A stretch of DNA of 64,000 bases, taken from assembly GCF_900091955.1 (NCBI RefSeq), contig NZ_FMDF01000073.1, positions 186,001-250,000 on the forward strand. The letters run 5' to 3'. A model generated the notes under the pieces. The model was not told the origin of the DNA and did not search any database. It was given only the letters and a program-made list of their open reading frames with translations. Position numbers and translations under genes: made by a program. Below, in pieces: positions 29,788 to 38,388 of the stretch (position 1 is its first letter; the number at the start of each line of letters is the position of its first letter). This stretch comes from Streptomyces sp. Ncost-T10-10d (GTDB lineage: Bacteria > Actinomycetota > Actinomycetes > Streptomycetales > Streptomycetaceae).

Positions 29788-30003
29788 CCCTCCAGGCTAC
29801 CGGTGTGCGCTTCTCCAGCTCGAACCGATATTGCCAAGCGTGTCATTTTGCCCGAATTGCCTGAATTGATAATGCTGGAGGATATTTACGTGGCTGAAGT
29901 TGATCTCGAGCGTCAATGAAGAGAGTTTATTCCCCTGAATGGGGCAGAAGGTATCGACCGTCTTGACGCATCCGCCTTGCCTGGCAGGGGAGTTGGGTGT
30001 CGC

Positions 30004-30322
30004 TTGTCCACAGGTGTGGTTGCCCCTCAAGGTTATCCACAGGCTGTGAGGAAGATCTGTGGACACCGGAAGAGATCATTCCGAAAGTCGTGTGGGGGCT
30101 CATGGATTCCCCGTTCAAACCCGCTTCAGACGCTCGTTCGGGTGGGAATTCGCCGCCCAAAAGAGTTGATCAATGGAATTCAGGTGACACGGGGCAACCG
30201 CGGCGACTCGTTGGCCTGTGGATGCTTCTGGGTCGACTGGAGTGATATGTCGACCATGTCGCATTGGAGTGTCGACTTGTCCCCAGGTCGAGAACCACCC
30301 CTGTGGATAACTCTGTGGATGA
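30004..30322. other. Cluster of six DnaA-box-like sites between serS and pheA
   Basis: TTGTCCACA (30004), TTATCCACA (30033) and GTGTCCACA reverse (30058) form a left group. GCATCCACA reverse (30217), TTATCCACA reverse (30302) and TCATCCACA reverse (30314) form a right group. The 659-bp gap between the start of serS and the end of pheA holds no convincing gene. A DnaA-titrating or replication-control site is the best reading. Confidence 0.8.
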
Positions 30323-30446
30323 TGAAAAGCGGTAGATAGCACGGGGCGCTTCAGGCGCACCGACGCCTGGACGCACCGACGCCCGACGTCCGGACGCACC
30401 GTTCCCGGGGACTGCCGGTCCCGGGAACGACAGCCCCGGACCGCCG

Positions 30447-31382
30447 TCAGCCCCGGCCGTCCAGATTGCGGGCCAGCCAGTCGGAGGCCTCCGTGAACTC
30501 CGCGTCCGACGTCCCCGCCCGCGGTGGCCGTACATCCTGCAACGCCACCCCGGCCCGCGGGTACGAGCCGAGGAACCGTACCTTCGGGCAGATCCGCTTC
30601 AGCCCCATCAACGCCTCGCCGACCCGGCGGTCCGCGATGTGCCCCTCGGCGTCCACGGCGAAGCAGTAGTTCCCGATGCCGGCCCCGGTCGGCCGCGACT
30701 GGATCAGCATCAGGTTCACCCCGCGCACCGCGAACTCCTGGAGCAGTTCGAGCAGCGCACCAGGGTGGTCCTCGCCCAGCCAGATGACCACCGACGTCTT
30801 GTCCGCACCCGTCGGCGCCGCCGGCCGGGCCGGGCGGCCCACCAGGACGAAGCGGGTCTGCGCGTTCACCGCGTCATGAATATCGGTCACCAGCGGTTCG
30901 AGACCGTAGGTCGCCGCCGCGAACTCACCGGCGAAGGCGGCGTCGTACCGTCCCTCCTGCACCAGCCGGGCACCGTCGGCGTTGGAGGCCGCCGACTCCC
31001 ATACGGCGTCCGGGAGATGGGCGGCCATCCAGTTGCGCACCTGCGGCTGCGCGGCCGGGTGCGCGGTGACCGATTTGATGTCGGACAGCTTGGTGCCCGG
31101 CCGCACCAGCAGCGCGAAGGTGATGGAGAGCAGCACCTCGCGGTAGATCATCAGCGGTTCGCCGGTGGTCAGCTCGTCGAGCGTCGCGGTGATGCCGCCC
31201 TCGACGGAGTTCTCGATCGGTACGAGCGCTGCCGCGGCGGCCCCACTGCGTACCGCGTCCAGAGCCACCGGTACGGAGACCATCGGGACGAGTTCGCGGG
31301 TGGCGGCTTCCGGGAGCGTACGGAGGGCGACCTCGGTGAAGGTGCCTTCAGGGCCGAGATATGCGTAGCGCGTGGCGGACAT
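30447..31382 (-). CDS. pheA: Prephenate dehydratase
   Basis: Converts prephenate to phenylpyruvate in phenylalanine synthesis. The 311-residue protein has a PDT domain (YLGPEGTFTEVA near residue 8, VPIENSVEGGI near 54, TRFVLVGRP near 177) and a C-terminal ACT domain for phenylalanine feedback (LLELLQEFAVRGVNLMLIQSRPT). It is 27 bp downstream of the DyP peroxidase gene and may be read through from it. Confidence 0.96.
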   Translation of the reverse strand: MSATRYAYLGPEGTFTEVALRTLPEAATRELVPMVSVPVALDAVRSGAAAAALVPIENSVEGGITATLDELTTGEPLMIYREVLLSITFALLVRPGTKLSDIKSVTAHPAAQPQVRNWMAAHLPDAVWESAASNADGARLVQEGRYDAAFAGEFAAATYGLEPLVTDIHDAVNAQTRFVLVGRPARPAAPTGADKTSVVIWLGEDHPGALLELLQEFAVRGVNLMLIQSRPTGAGIGNYCFAVDAEGHIADRRVGEALMGLKRICPKVRFLGSYPRAGVALQDVRPPRAGTSDAEFTEASDWLARNLDGRG

Positions 31383-31409
31383 ACCGTCACCATAATGCGC
31401 CCCGGTCTC

Positions 31410-32723
31410 TCAGGACTCCAGTAGCCGCTGACCCACGTACTCGCCGTCCGCCGCACCGCCCGGCACCGCGAACAGGCCGCTGGCCTCGTGCCGGATGAAC
31501 GGCGACAGGGCATCGCCGCGGTCCAGCTTGCGCTGCACCGGAACGAACCCCCGCAGCGGATCCGCCTGCCAGCAGATGAACAACAGCCCGGTGTCCGGAG
31601 TGCCGTCCGCCGAGATGCCGTCGTGGTACGAGAAGGGGCGCCGCAGCATGGCCGCGCCGCCGTTCTTCTCGGGGGAGGAGATCCGGGCGTGGGCGTTGTC
31701 CGGGATCAGGAGCTTGCCGTCCGGGCCCGCCTTGTCGAGGTCCATCGCGGTGGTCTCGGCACCACCGCTCAGCGGAGCACCGTCCTTCTTGCGGCGCCCT
31801 ATGACCTGCTCCTGCCGTCCGACCGGAAGCTTCTCCCAGTCGTCGAGCAGCATCCTGATCCGCCGGACGACCGCGTACGAGCCGCCTGCCAGCCAGTCGT
31901 ACTTCGTATCGGTCCCGGCCGGAACGAAGATGCGCCGGTCGAAGTCGCTCTCGGCGGGTTTCGGGTTGCCGGTGCCGTCTATCTGGCCCATCAGATTGCG
32001 GGCGGTCATCGGCTGCGCGGTGGCGCCGGGGGAACGGTTGAAGCCGTTCATCTGCCAGCGGACCCTGGCAGCCGGGGCGGCCTCCTTCTGAACGGCACGC
32101 AGGGCGTGGAAGGCGACGAGTGCGTCGTCGGCGCCGATCTGTACCCAGAGGTCACCGTTGGAGCGCTTGGCGTCGATGTGGTCGGAGGAGAACGGCGGCA
32201 GCGGGTCGAGTCCCGGTGGCCTCCGACCGACCAGGCCGGTGCGCTCGAAGAAGGTGCGGCCGAAGCCGAAGGTGACGGTCAGCGAGGACGGTCCGGCATC
32301 CAGCGCGATCCCGGTGTCATGGGTGGCGCCGCCCGCCGCACCGCTGTCGGCGGCATCGCCGGCCATCAGGCGCCGGGCCACGGCCGACCATCGGCGCATC
32401 AGGGCAGCCGCTTCCTTCCGTCCCGCACCGGGCGCCAGATCGAAGGCGATGAGATGGCCGCGGGCCTGAAGCGGAGTGGTGATCCCCGGTTGATGTTTCC
32501 CGTGAAACATCACCTGGGTGGAGCCGACCGCGGTCAGAGCGGTCGGCTCGTCGGTCCGGGTCGCCGCATAGCCGGTCGCGCCGCCCGCCGCACCCAGTAC
32601 CAGCCCGGTCGCACCGGCCGCGCCCGCGCTGCCGAGCAGCCGCCTCCGGGAGATGGCGCCGTTGCCACGGGCTGTGTCGTCCCCGCTGCCTGTGGAGGTC
32701 TTCCTGTTGCTGTTTCCGCTCAC
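31410..32723 (-). CDS. dtpA: DyP-type heme peroxidase, Tat-exported (DtpA-like)
   Basis: A 437-residue exported peroxidase. The Tat signal is SRRRLLG at residues 25-31 followed by a hydrophobic stretch. The DyP signature GQIDGTGNP with the distal Asp, the proximal-His region NAHARISSPE and the Arg in MLRRPFSY are present. In S. lividans the homologue DtpA works with the copper chaperones ECuC and Sco in the maturation of the GlxA oxidase during morphological development. Here it is 8 bp after copCD in the same operon. A parS-like site lies inside the gene. Confidence 0.92.
   Translation of the reverse strand: MSGNSNRKTSTGSGDDTARGNGAISRRRLLGSAGAAGATGLVLGAAGGATGYAATRTDEPTALTAVGSTQVMFHGKHQPGITTPLQARGHLIAFDLAPGAGRKEAAALMRRWSAVARRLMAGDAADSGAAGGATHDTGIALDAGPSSLTVTFGFGRTFFERTGLVGRRPPGLDPLPPFSSDHIDAKRSNGDLWVQIGADDALVAFHALRAVQKEAAPAARVRWQMNGFNRSPGATAQPMTARNLMGQIDGTGNPKPAESDFDRRIFVPAGTDTKYDWLAGGSYAVVRRIRMLLDDWEKLPVGRQEQVIGRRKKDGAPLSGGAETTAMDLDKAGPDGKLLIPDNAHARISSPEKNGGAAMLRRPFSYHDGISADGTPDTGLLFICWQADPLRGFVPVQRKLDRGDALSPFIRHEASGLFAVPGGAADGEYVGQRLLES
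32495..32508. other. parS-like site with one mismatch inside dtpA
   Basis: GTTTCCCGTGAAAC differs from the parS consensus at one central base. The flanks extend the symmetry (GATGTTTC...GAAACATC). Confidence 0.5.
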
Positions 32724-32731
32724 GATCCTGC

Positions 32732-34690
32732 TCAGCCGATCTTCACGTTCTTGTCGATGGTCGTCTGATCGATGTCCGACGTACGCACGGTCACCGCGAC
32801 CTTCCAGTTGCCCGCCATCGGGATCTGGACGTCGCTCGCCGTCCAGTGGCCCTCGGTGAGCCGGACAGGGACGACGGGGAGCGGGCCGATGTCCTTGGAC
32901 CCCAGAGTGAAGGCGAGCTTCAGCTCGGGGACGTCCATGGCCCTGCCGTCGATGCTGTCGATCCAGATGTGGAGTTCATTGGCACCGGTACGGGCGGGGT
33001 CGATATCCATCCGCACCGTTCCCTTGCCGTTCTTGCCGCCTGTGTCGAAGGGCAGCGTCAGATTGACCGGGCCTTCGGCCGCGGGGGCGGTTGCCGCCGT
33101 CGAGGTGCGGGCCGCCTCTTCCTCGGTACGTCCCGGCTCGGTCGAGGTCAGTACGGTCGCCACGGCCAGCAACGCCACGGCGACCCCTGCCTCCGCCAGC
33201 ACCGAACGGCGGAGCCCGGACCGGTCGGGGTCGGCATCGCGGATCCGCTTCTTCTCGGCGGTGACCACGGCGGCCCTCTGCCGGGCGAGCTGGGCCGCCC
33301 GCGCGGGGTCCTCGGCCATGGCGTCCGATGTACCCGGGGCTTGGGACTCCTCGACTTCGGCTTCGTCCCTGGCGTCGGCCCGGGGCTCCGCTCCCTCACC
33401 GCCGGCTCCGCTCGTGACCAGCCGTGTGGTCCAGCGGCGCGAGATCGAGGCGATCCCGACCAGGAGAGCAACGAGTCCCACCTTCACGAGCAGCAGTTGC
33501 CCGTACCCGGTGCCGGTGAGCGCGGGCCAGGTGCCCACCTGGCGCCAGGACTGGTAGATCCCGGTTGCGGTGAGCACGAGCACGCTGCCGAACGCGATGC
33601 GGGAGAAGCGCCGTACGGCTTCGGCTTCGATGTCCGGTGTCCGGTACAGCGCGACCAGCAGGGCCGCCAGCCCGCCCAGCCAGGCCGCGACGGCCAGCAG
33701 ATGCAGCACGTCGACCGGCATGGCGATGCCCGGCTGGATCCCGGTCGAGGCGTGTTCGGCGAGTGCCCAGGTCCCGGCGATTCCGGCGGCGATCACCGTG
33801 CCGCCGATGGCCAGACCGAAGGTGAGGTCCTTCTTCTCGCGTTCGTCCTCGCGCTTCGCGTACGCCCCGAACAGCACGGCGACGAAGAGTGCGGAGGCGC
33901 CGAGCAGCAGCAGCCGGGATACGAGTGCAGCCCCGGGCTTGGTGTCGAGCACGGCCTTCAGACCATCGAGGTCGAAGGCGTCCGCGAGCTTCCCGGAGCC
34001 GGTGTACGGGTTGCGCAGGAGCAGCATGGCCAGGGTGGCCGCGGTGAGGGTCATCCAACCGCGCACGACCAGGCGTTGCAGGGGGCGTGCACCCGCGCCG
34101 CGCTGCCAGCAGGCCAGTACGAAGGCAGCGCCGCCGGCCAGCAGGATGAAACCGGCGTACGCGGCGTAGCGCGCGATGCCGTAGAGGGTGCCGACGAGGC
34201 CGCCCCCGGCCTCGTCCGTCGGGAGGGCGACAGTGGTCTTGGACGGGGCTCCGACGGAGAAGGTGAAGGCGCCCGAGACGGGGTGGCTGTCCGCGGAGAC
34301 GGCCTGCCAGGCGACGGTGTACGTACCGTCGGGCAGCCCGGTGTGCAGTGAGACGCCGTACTTCACGGTGGAGCCGCTCTGCAGATCACGTGGTGCGGCG
34401 CCGGTGTCGGCGCGCTTGCCGCCCGGGTCCAGGACCCTGATGGAGTCGTCGCCCATGGCGACCTGCTCGGAGAAGGTGAGAGTTACTTCCTTGGGAGCGG
34501 TGTCGACCACCGCCCCGTCCTGCGGATCGCTCCCGGTGAGCGCGGCATGCGCGGACGCGGGGCCCGCGCCGCCCAGCAGCAGGCCGAACACCATGCCGAC
34601 AAGGGCGGCGAGGAGTGCGGCCGCGGCGAGTGGGCGGCGTGGCGCGTGAGTGGACGGGGACGGTCCGAAGTGCGGGGCGGTGGCTGTCAT
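32732..34690 (-). CDS. CopC-CopD fusion copper protein
   Basis: 652 residues. A signal peptide ends in ASA before His48, which would be the N-terminal copper ligand of a CopC domain (about 48-150, FSEQVAMGDDSIRV, DSHPVSGAFTFSVG). Eight or more membrane helices of a CopD domain follow (about 165-430). After a charged linker and one more helix there is an exported-looking C-terminal beta domain (about 550-652). It likely moves copper across the membrane for the peroxidase, Sco and ECuC system encoded on both sides. Confidence 0.9.
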   Translation of the reverse strand: MTATAPHFGPSPSTHAPRRPLAAAALLAALVGMVFGLLLGGAGPASAHAALTGSDPQDGAVVDTAPKEVTLTFSEQVAMGDDSIRVLDPGGKRADTGAAPRDLQSGSTVKYGVSLHTGLPDGTYTVAWQAVSADSHPVSGAFTFSVGAPSKTTVALPTDEAGGGLVGTLYGIARYAAYAGFILLAGGAAFVLACWQRGAGARPLQRLVVRGWMTLTAATLAMLLLRNPYTGSGKLADAFDLDGLKAVLDTKPGAALVSRLLLLGASALFVAVLFGAYAKREDEREKKDLTFGLAIGGTVIAAGIAGTWALAEHASTGIQPGIAMPVDVLHLLAVAAWLGGLAALLVALYRTPDIEAEAVRRFSRIAFGSVLVLTATGIYQSWRQVGTWPALTGTGYGQLLLVKVGLVALLVGIASISRRWTTRLVTSGAGGEGAEPRADARDEAEVEESQAPGTSDAMAEDPARAAQLARQRAAVVTAEKKRIRDADPDRSGLRRSVLAEAGVAVALLAVATVLTSTEPGRTEEEAARTSTAATAPAAEGPVNLTLPFDTGGKNGKGTVRMDIDPARTGANELHIWIDSIDGRAMDVPELKLAFTLGSKDIGPLPVVPVRLTEGHWTASDVQIPMAGNWKVAVTVRTSDIDQTTIDKNVKIG

Positions 34691-34704
34691 GGTGTGTCAG
34701 TCCC

Positions 34705-35154
34705 TCACTGCTTCTTCGGGTTGTGGGTGGTCTCCTTCACGGGAAGGTCGACCTTTATCGGGTCGGCCTTCTCGAAGTGCAGTTCCACGGATACCTTCTC
34801 GCCCTGCTTGGGCTGCTGCTTGAGCTTCATGAACATGATGTGGCTCCCGCCACGTTCCAGATCCAGCTCGCCGCCCGCGGGCACCTCGAAGGACGTCACC
34901 ATGCGCATCGTCTGGTTCTTCGTCTCGTGGATCGTGACGTCGTCCGAGAGCGGGCTGGTGACCGAGGTGAGCCGGTCGGACGTGCCGCCGCTGTTCTTGA
35001 CGACGAGGAAACCGGCCGCCATGTCGCTGACGGGCTGCGGCATGAACGCGCCGGTCACCTTCAGGTCGGGCTTGCTGTCCGAGGACGAGCACCCTGCCAG
35101 CGTCAGCCCGGTGGTGAGGGCGATGATGCCGGCGAGGGTGGTGCGGCGGTTCAC
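34705..35154 (-). CDS. ECuC / PCu(A)C copper chaperone lipoprotein
   Basis: 149 residues with lipobox LAGC (Cys22). The PCu(A)C copper site is visible as His in TIHETK, Met in QTMRM, and the HIMFM pair. In S. lividans ECuC passes copper to Sco. The GTG start overlaps the sco stop by 4 bases. Confidence 0.9.
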   Translation of the reverse strand: MNRRTTLAGIIALTTGLTLAGCSSSDSKPDLKVTGAFMPQPVSDMAAGFLVVKNSGGTSDRLTSVTSPLSDDVTIHETKNQTMRMVTSFEVPAGGELDLERGGSHIMFMKLKQQPKQGEKVSVELHFEKADPIKVDLPVKETTHNPKKQ

Positions 35155-35804
35155 GGAGTCTCCCCCTTGGCGATCTTGGGGAGGTCCTTGGTGTAGTCGT
35201 CGGGTGAGGTGTCCTCGCTGTATACGAGGTACCCCTTGTCGGTCTTCGGGGAGAACGCGATGACCTGGGAGCCGTGCATCGAGACGATCGTGCCGTCCTT
35301 CTCCTTCTTCGGGGCGTCGATGCCGATGCCGATCTGGCGCGCGCCCGCCTGGATGGTCGGGAAGTCGCCGGTGAGGCCGATGAAGGAGGTGTCCTGGGCC
35401 TTGAGCCAGCTGCCCAGTGAGGCCGGGGTGTCCCGCTCGGGGTCGGTGGTCACGAAGACGACCTGGAGCTTGTCCTGGTCGGCCTTGGGGAGGGACTTCT
35501 TGGCGATGGCGATGTTGCTCATGATGAGCGGGCAGACGTCGGGGCAGTTGGTGTAGCCGAAGTAGATCAGCGTCGGCTTGCCCTTGGTCTGCTCACGGAG
35601 GTCGTACTTCTTGCCGTGGGTGTCGGTGAGGACGAGGTCGGGCTTGGTGAACGGCTGGTCGAGTACCGTCGCGGCCTTGGTCTTGGCCTGGACGGACACA
35701 TCTGCGATGGGCTTCTTTGCGCCGTCGTCGCTGCTGCCGCAGGCGGACAGGGTGAGCGCGGCCGCGGCGACGAACGCCGCGGCCAGCACCGTTTTCTTAC
35801 GCAT
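35151..35804 (-). CDS. sco: Sco/SenC copper metallochaperone lipoprotein
   Basis: 217 residues with lipobox LSAC (Cys22), a thioredoxin-like fold with the copper pair Cys87 and Cys91 in NCPDVCP, and the distal His in SMHGSQVIAFSP. Sco proteins deliver copper to cytochrome oxidase CuA sites; in S. lividans this one is linked to GlxA and the DyP peroxidase. It is coupled to the ECuC gene. Confidence 0.94.
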   Translation of the reverse strand: MRKKTVLAAAFVAAAALTLSACGSSDDGAKKPIADVSVQAKTKAATVLDQPFTKPDLVLTDTHGKKYDLREQTKGKPTLIYFGYTNCPDVCPLIMSNIAIAKKSLPKADQDKLQVVFVTTDPERDTPASLGSWLKAQDTSFIGLTGDFPTIQAGARQIGIGIDAPKKEKDGTIVSMHGSQVIAFSPKTDKGYLVYSEDTSPDDYTKDLPKIAKGETP

Positions 35805-35850
35805 GGAGCACTGATTCCTGGTGGGTCGGTGGGACTGATGGGGCTGTGGG

Positions 35851-36579
35851 TCAGGCGGTGCGGCGGCGGCCGGCGAGGAAGCCGAACGCCACCCCCGCGG
35901 CGCCGATGACGATGCCGACGATGCCGAGGACGCGGGCCGTGGTGTCGCTGGTGGACTCGTCCGACGCGGCCGTCGTCTGCTTGTCCGCTGCCTTCGCGGT
36001 GGCGCCGGCGGCTGCGCCGTGCTCGTCGGCGGTCGCCGCGGTCAGCTTGAGGACCGGTGCCGGGCTCTCGGGCTCGTCGGCGCCGTCCTTCTGCTCCTCG
36101 ATCCAGCGGACGACTTCCTTGTTGTCGTACGTCTGGATGGCCTTGAACACCAGCTGGTCGGCGTCTTCGGGAAGCTGGCCGATGGAGAGCGGGAACTGCT
36201 GGAAGTCGCCCGGGCGGATGCCGCGCTCGTCCTTGTCGCCCTTGGCCGTCCAGGTGACCTTGGAGACGGCCTCGTTGATCTTCTGTCCGTGCATCTCGAG
36301 CGGCTTGGCCAACTTGCTCTTGGTGACCTCGATGTCCCAGCCGGGCACGGCCTGCGGCATGACGGAGGCCAGCGGGTGGTCGGTCGGGAAGTTGACCTCG
36401 ACCTTGGTCGTCGAGGCGTTGTCGCGCTCGTTGGGGACCTTGAAGTTGACGGTGGCGTAACCGCCCTTGGCGGCCTCGCCCTGGGGCTGCACGCTGACGT
36501 GGGCGGAGGCCGTACCGGCGAGGATCAGCACGGTGGACGCGGCGATGCCGCCGGCGAGGGCGATGCGGGAAACATTCAT
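35851..36579 (-). CDS. YcnI-like DUF1775 copper-associated membrane protein
   Basis: 242 residues. The signal peptide ends in ASA, leaving a mature N-terminal His (AHVSVQPQG), which is a copper ligand in YcnI proteins. The DUF1775 beta domain (about 28-165, with the WIEEQ segment) is followed by a low-complexity linker and a C-terminal helix ending in RRR. It heads the run of copper genes. Confidence 0.92.
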   Translation of the reverse strand: MNVSRIALAGGIAASTVLILAGTASAHVSVQPQGEAAKGGYATVNFKVPNERDNASTTKVEVNFPTDHPLASVMPQAVPGWDIEVTKSKLAKPLEMHGQKINEAVSKVTWTAKGDKDERGIRPGDFQQFPLSIGQLPEDADQLVFKAIQTYDNKEVVRWIEEQKDGADEPESPAPVLKLTAATADEHGAAAGATAKAADKQTTAASDESTSDTTARVLGIVGIVIGAAGVAFGFLAGRRRTA

Positions 36580-36746
36580 GACGGGAGTCTCTCCACGGAA
36601 GCACGAAGGAAAGGTGGTCCGGCGCGCGGGTGCGCGACGGCATCGCGACACCTCTACCTCACATGCGGCGTGCGTACACGGACTCGCACGGCACCGGGTG
36701 GGTGCGTGAGTCGAGTCGTGCGTGCATCGGTGTGGAGGGTGTCGCG

Positions 36747-37550
36747 TCAGGCTGCGAGTGCGTATACGGGTGGCGGCCCGCGCCTGATCACCATGTGCTG
36801 CAACGGGTCCCCGGTGGCCGGGGCCGGGGCGTCGACTGCGGTACGGGGGGTGCGCGGCCCGGTTGCCGGGCCTCCGGGAAGTCCGGCGCGCAGGGCGTTC
36901 ACGAGCGCGAGCGCGGCGCGCAGCGCCCGCAACCGGGCTCCGGCCGCGACCTGCTGGGCGCCGTGCGCGGAGAGCCGGGCCAGCCGGAACAGGGCGATCT
37001 CGCCGCGTCGAAGCAGGCAGCCGGTGGCAACGGCGGCCAGCAGGTGGCCGAGCAGCATGGGCAGGCTGGGCAGCAGGCCGACGAGGGCGGCCGGGTCCGA
37101 GCCGGTTGCGGAGGCCATGCTCTGGTGTCCGCCGACCGCCACCGACGCCGGGTCGATGCCCGCGGTGGTGACGATGCGGCGCGCTTCGGCGGCGTTCAAC
37201 TGCGCGGGTCCCATGCCGCACACGAGGCTTGCCGCGAACCGGATCAGTGAATCGTCGCTCGCCACGGTGTTCGTCGAGGTGGTGTGCGTACCCACGCCGA
37301 AGAGGGTGTGCAGGGCGATCTGCCCACCGGCCAGCGCGGCGGCGATGGACGGCAGTGAGCGCTCGCGTCCGGCGAGCGGTGCCGTCACCGCGAAGATCCC
37401 CAGGAATCCGGCGAGCAGGGTCCACCAGGGGACGGCCGCGCAGGAAGCCAGGGAGTGGCCCGCCGCGGACAGCGCGACACAGACCGCGGTGAACACCGCG
37501 GCCCTCAGGAGCCGCAGACCGGCTCCGGCGCGTGCGACAGGCATAGACAT
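36747..37550 (-). CDS. Membrane protein, unknown function, upstream of copper cluster
   Basis: 267 residues with about five hydrophobic segments in the first 180. A His/Met-poor loop (HTTSTNTVASDDSLIRFAASLVCGMG) interrupts them. The tail is Pro/Arg-rich. It lies 167 bp before the YcnI-like gene on the same strand, and this arrangement suggests a part in the same extracytoplasmic copper system, but no motif proves it. ATG 37550 or 37544; an upstream ATG at 37670 runs through likely promoter DNA. Confidence 0.72.
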   Translation of the reverse strand: MSMPVARAGAGLRLLRAAVFTAVCVALSAAGHSLASCAAVPWWTLLAGFLGIFAVTAPLAGRERSLPSIAAALAGGQIALHTLFGVGTHTTSTNTVASDDSLIRFAASLVCGMGPAQLNAAEARRIVTTAGIDPASVAVGGHQSMASATGSDPAALVGLLPSLPMLLGHLLAAVATGCLLRRGEIALFRLARLSAHGAQQVAAGARLRALRAALALVNALRAGLPGGPATGPRTPRTAVDAPAPATGDPLQHMVIRRGPPPVYALAA

Positions 37551-37808
37551 GGCGGGGTCATCATCGCACCGTGCCCCGGGCCTCCGTACGGCAGGTCCGG
37601 TAGGTACCTTCCGTCCGATTGGACGTGGGTCGGGTCCGCTGTGACCGGTTTGGACACTGGTCGGGGTCATCGGCCGGGTCTGGCATACACGGGTGTACGG
37701 AGTGCTGGTATCCGCCGAATGAGCGGTCTCACATCCGGTCTGTGCTTACGAACGGTCCTGCGCGGCAATACGTATCGGTATGTCGAGCCGCAGCCAGGAG
37801 GCTGGAGC

Positions 37809-38336
37809 ATGAGCATCTGGTGGTCCCTCCATTTGCGGCGCGAGGCTGCGAGCGTTCCGCTCGCCCGTCGATTCCTGCTGGGCGCGATGGAGACCGCGGG
37901 CGTGGATCCGGATATCTCCTTCGACCTTTCGGTCGCGCTCAGCGAGGCCTGTGCCAATGCCGTAGAGCACGGTGGTGACCACAGGGGCCTGGGAGAGCAG
38001 GGCGTCGGCCGGGATCCGTGGGGCGTATGGGACGAGGCCACGGGGACGGCCTGCGGGCAGTACCGGGTCACCGCTTATCTGGACGGCGAGAAGTGCCGTA
38101 TCGAAGTCGCCGATTCGGGGCCCGGTTTTCCCGCGCGGCGCACGCTGCGTACTTCCGCGCAGCAGCACGATGCCCAGCTGTACCCGTCGCTCAGTGCGGA
38201 GAACGGCCGGGGTCTCTGTCTGATCGAGCAGCTTGCCGATCACGTCCACTTCGGCAACCGTCCCGGCCGTGGCGCCGTGGTGAGTTTCGACAAGGTCCTG
38301 AAATGGCGGAAGGGCGCCCTGCTCATGGTGTCCTGA
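37809..38336 (+). CDS. RsbW-like ATP-binding regulatory protein
   Basis: 175 residues with the GHKL ATPase motifs of anti-sigma kinases: N-box SEACANAVEHG, G1 box VADSGPGFP and G2 box ENGRGLCLIEQLAD. There is no histidine phospho-acceptor, so it would phosphorylate an anti-sigma antagonist or bind a sigma factor. ATG 37809 has AGGAGG 6 bases upstream. No cognate partner lies next to it. A similar protein is at 44,690. Confidence 0.88.
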   Translation: MSIWWSLHLRREAASVPLARRFLLGAMETAGVDPDISFDLSVALSEACANAVEHGGDHRGLGEQGVGRDPWGVWDEATGTACGQYRVTAYLDGEKCRIEVADSGPGFPARRTLRTSAQQHDAQLYPSLSAENGRGLCLIEQLADHVHFGNRPGRGAVVSFDKVLKWRKGALLMVS

Positions 38337-38348
38337 GCGGGGCGCCCT
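38311..38348. terminator. Hairpin between convergent genes
   Basis: AGGGCGCCC and GGGCGCCCT arms span the end of the ATPase gene and face the pepP end; it could act in both directions. Confidence 0.5.
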
Positions 38349-38388
38349 TCGACGCGTGGAGGATGCCGGACCTGCCGGACGTTCCGGA

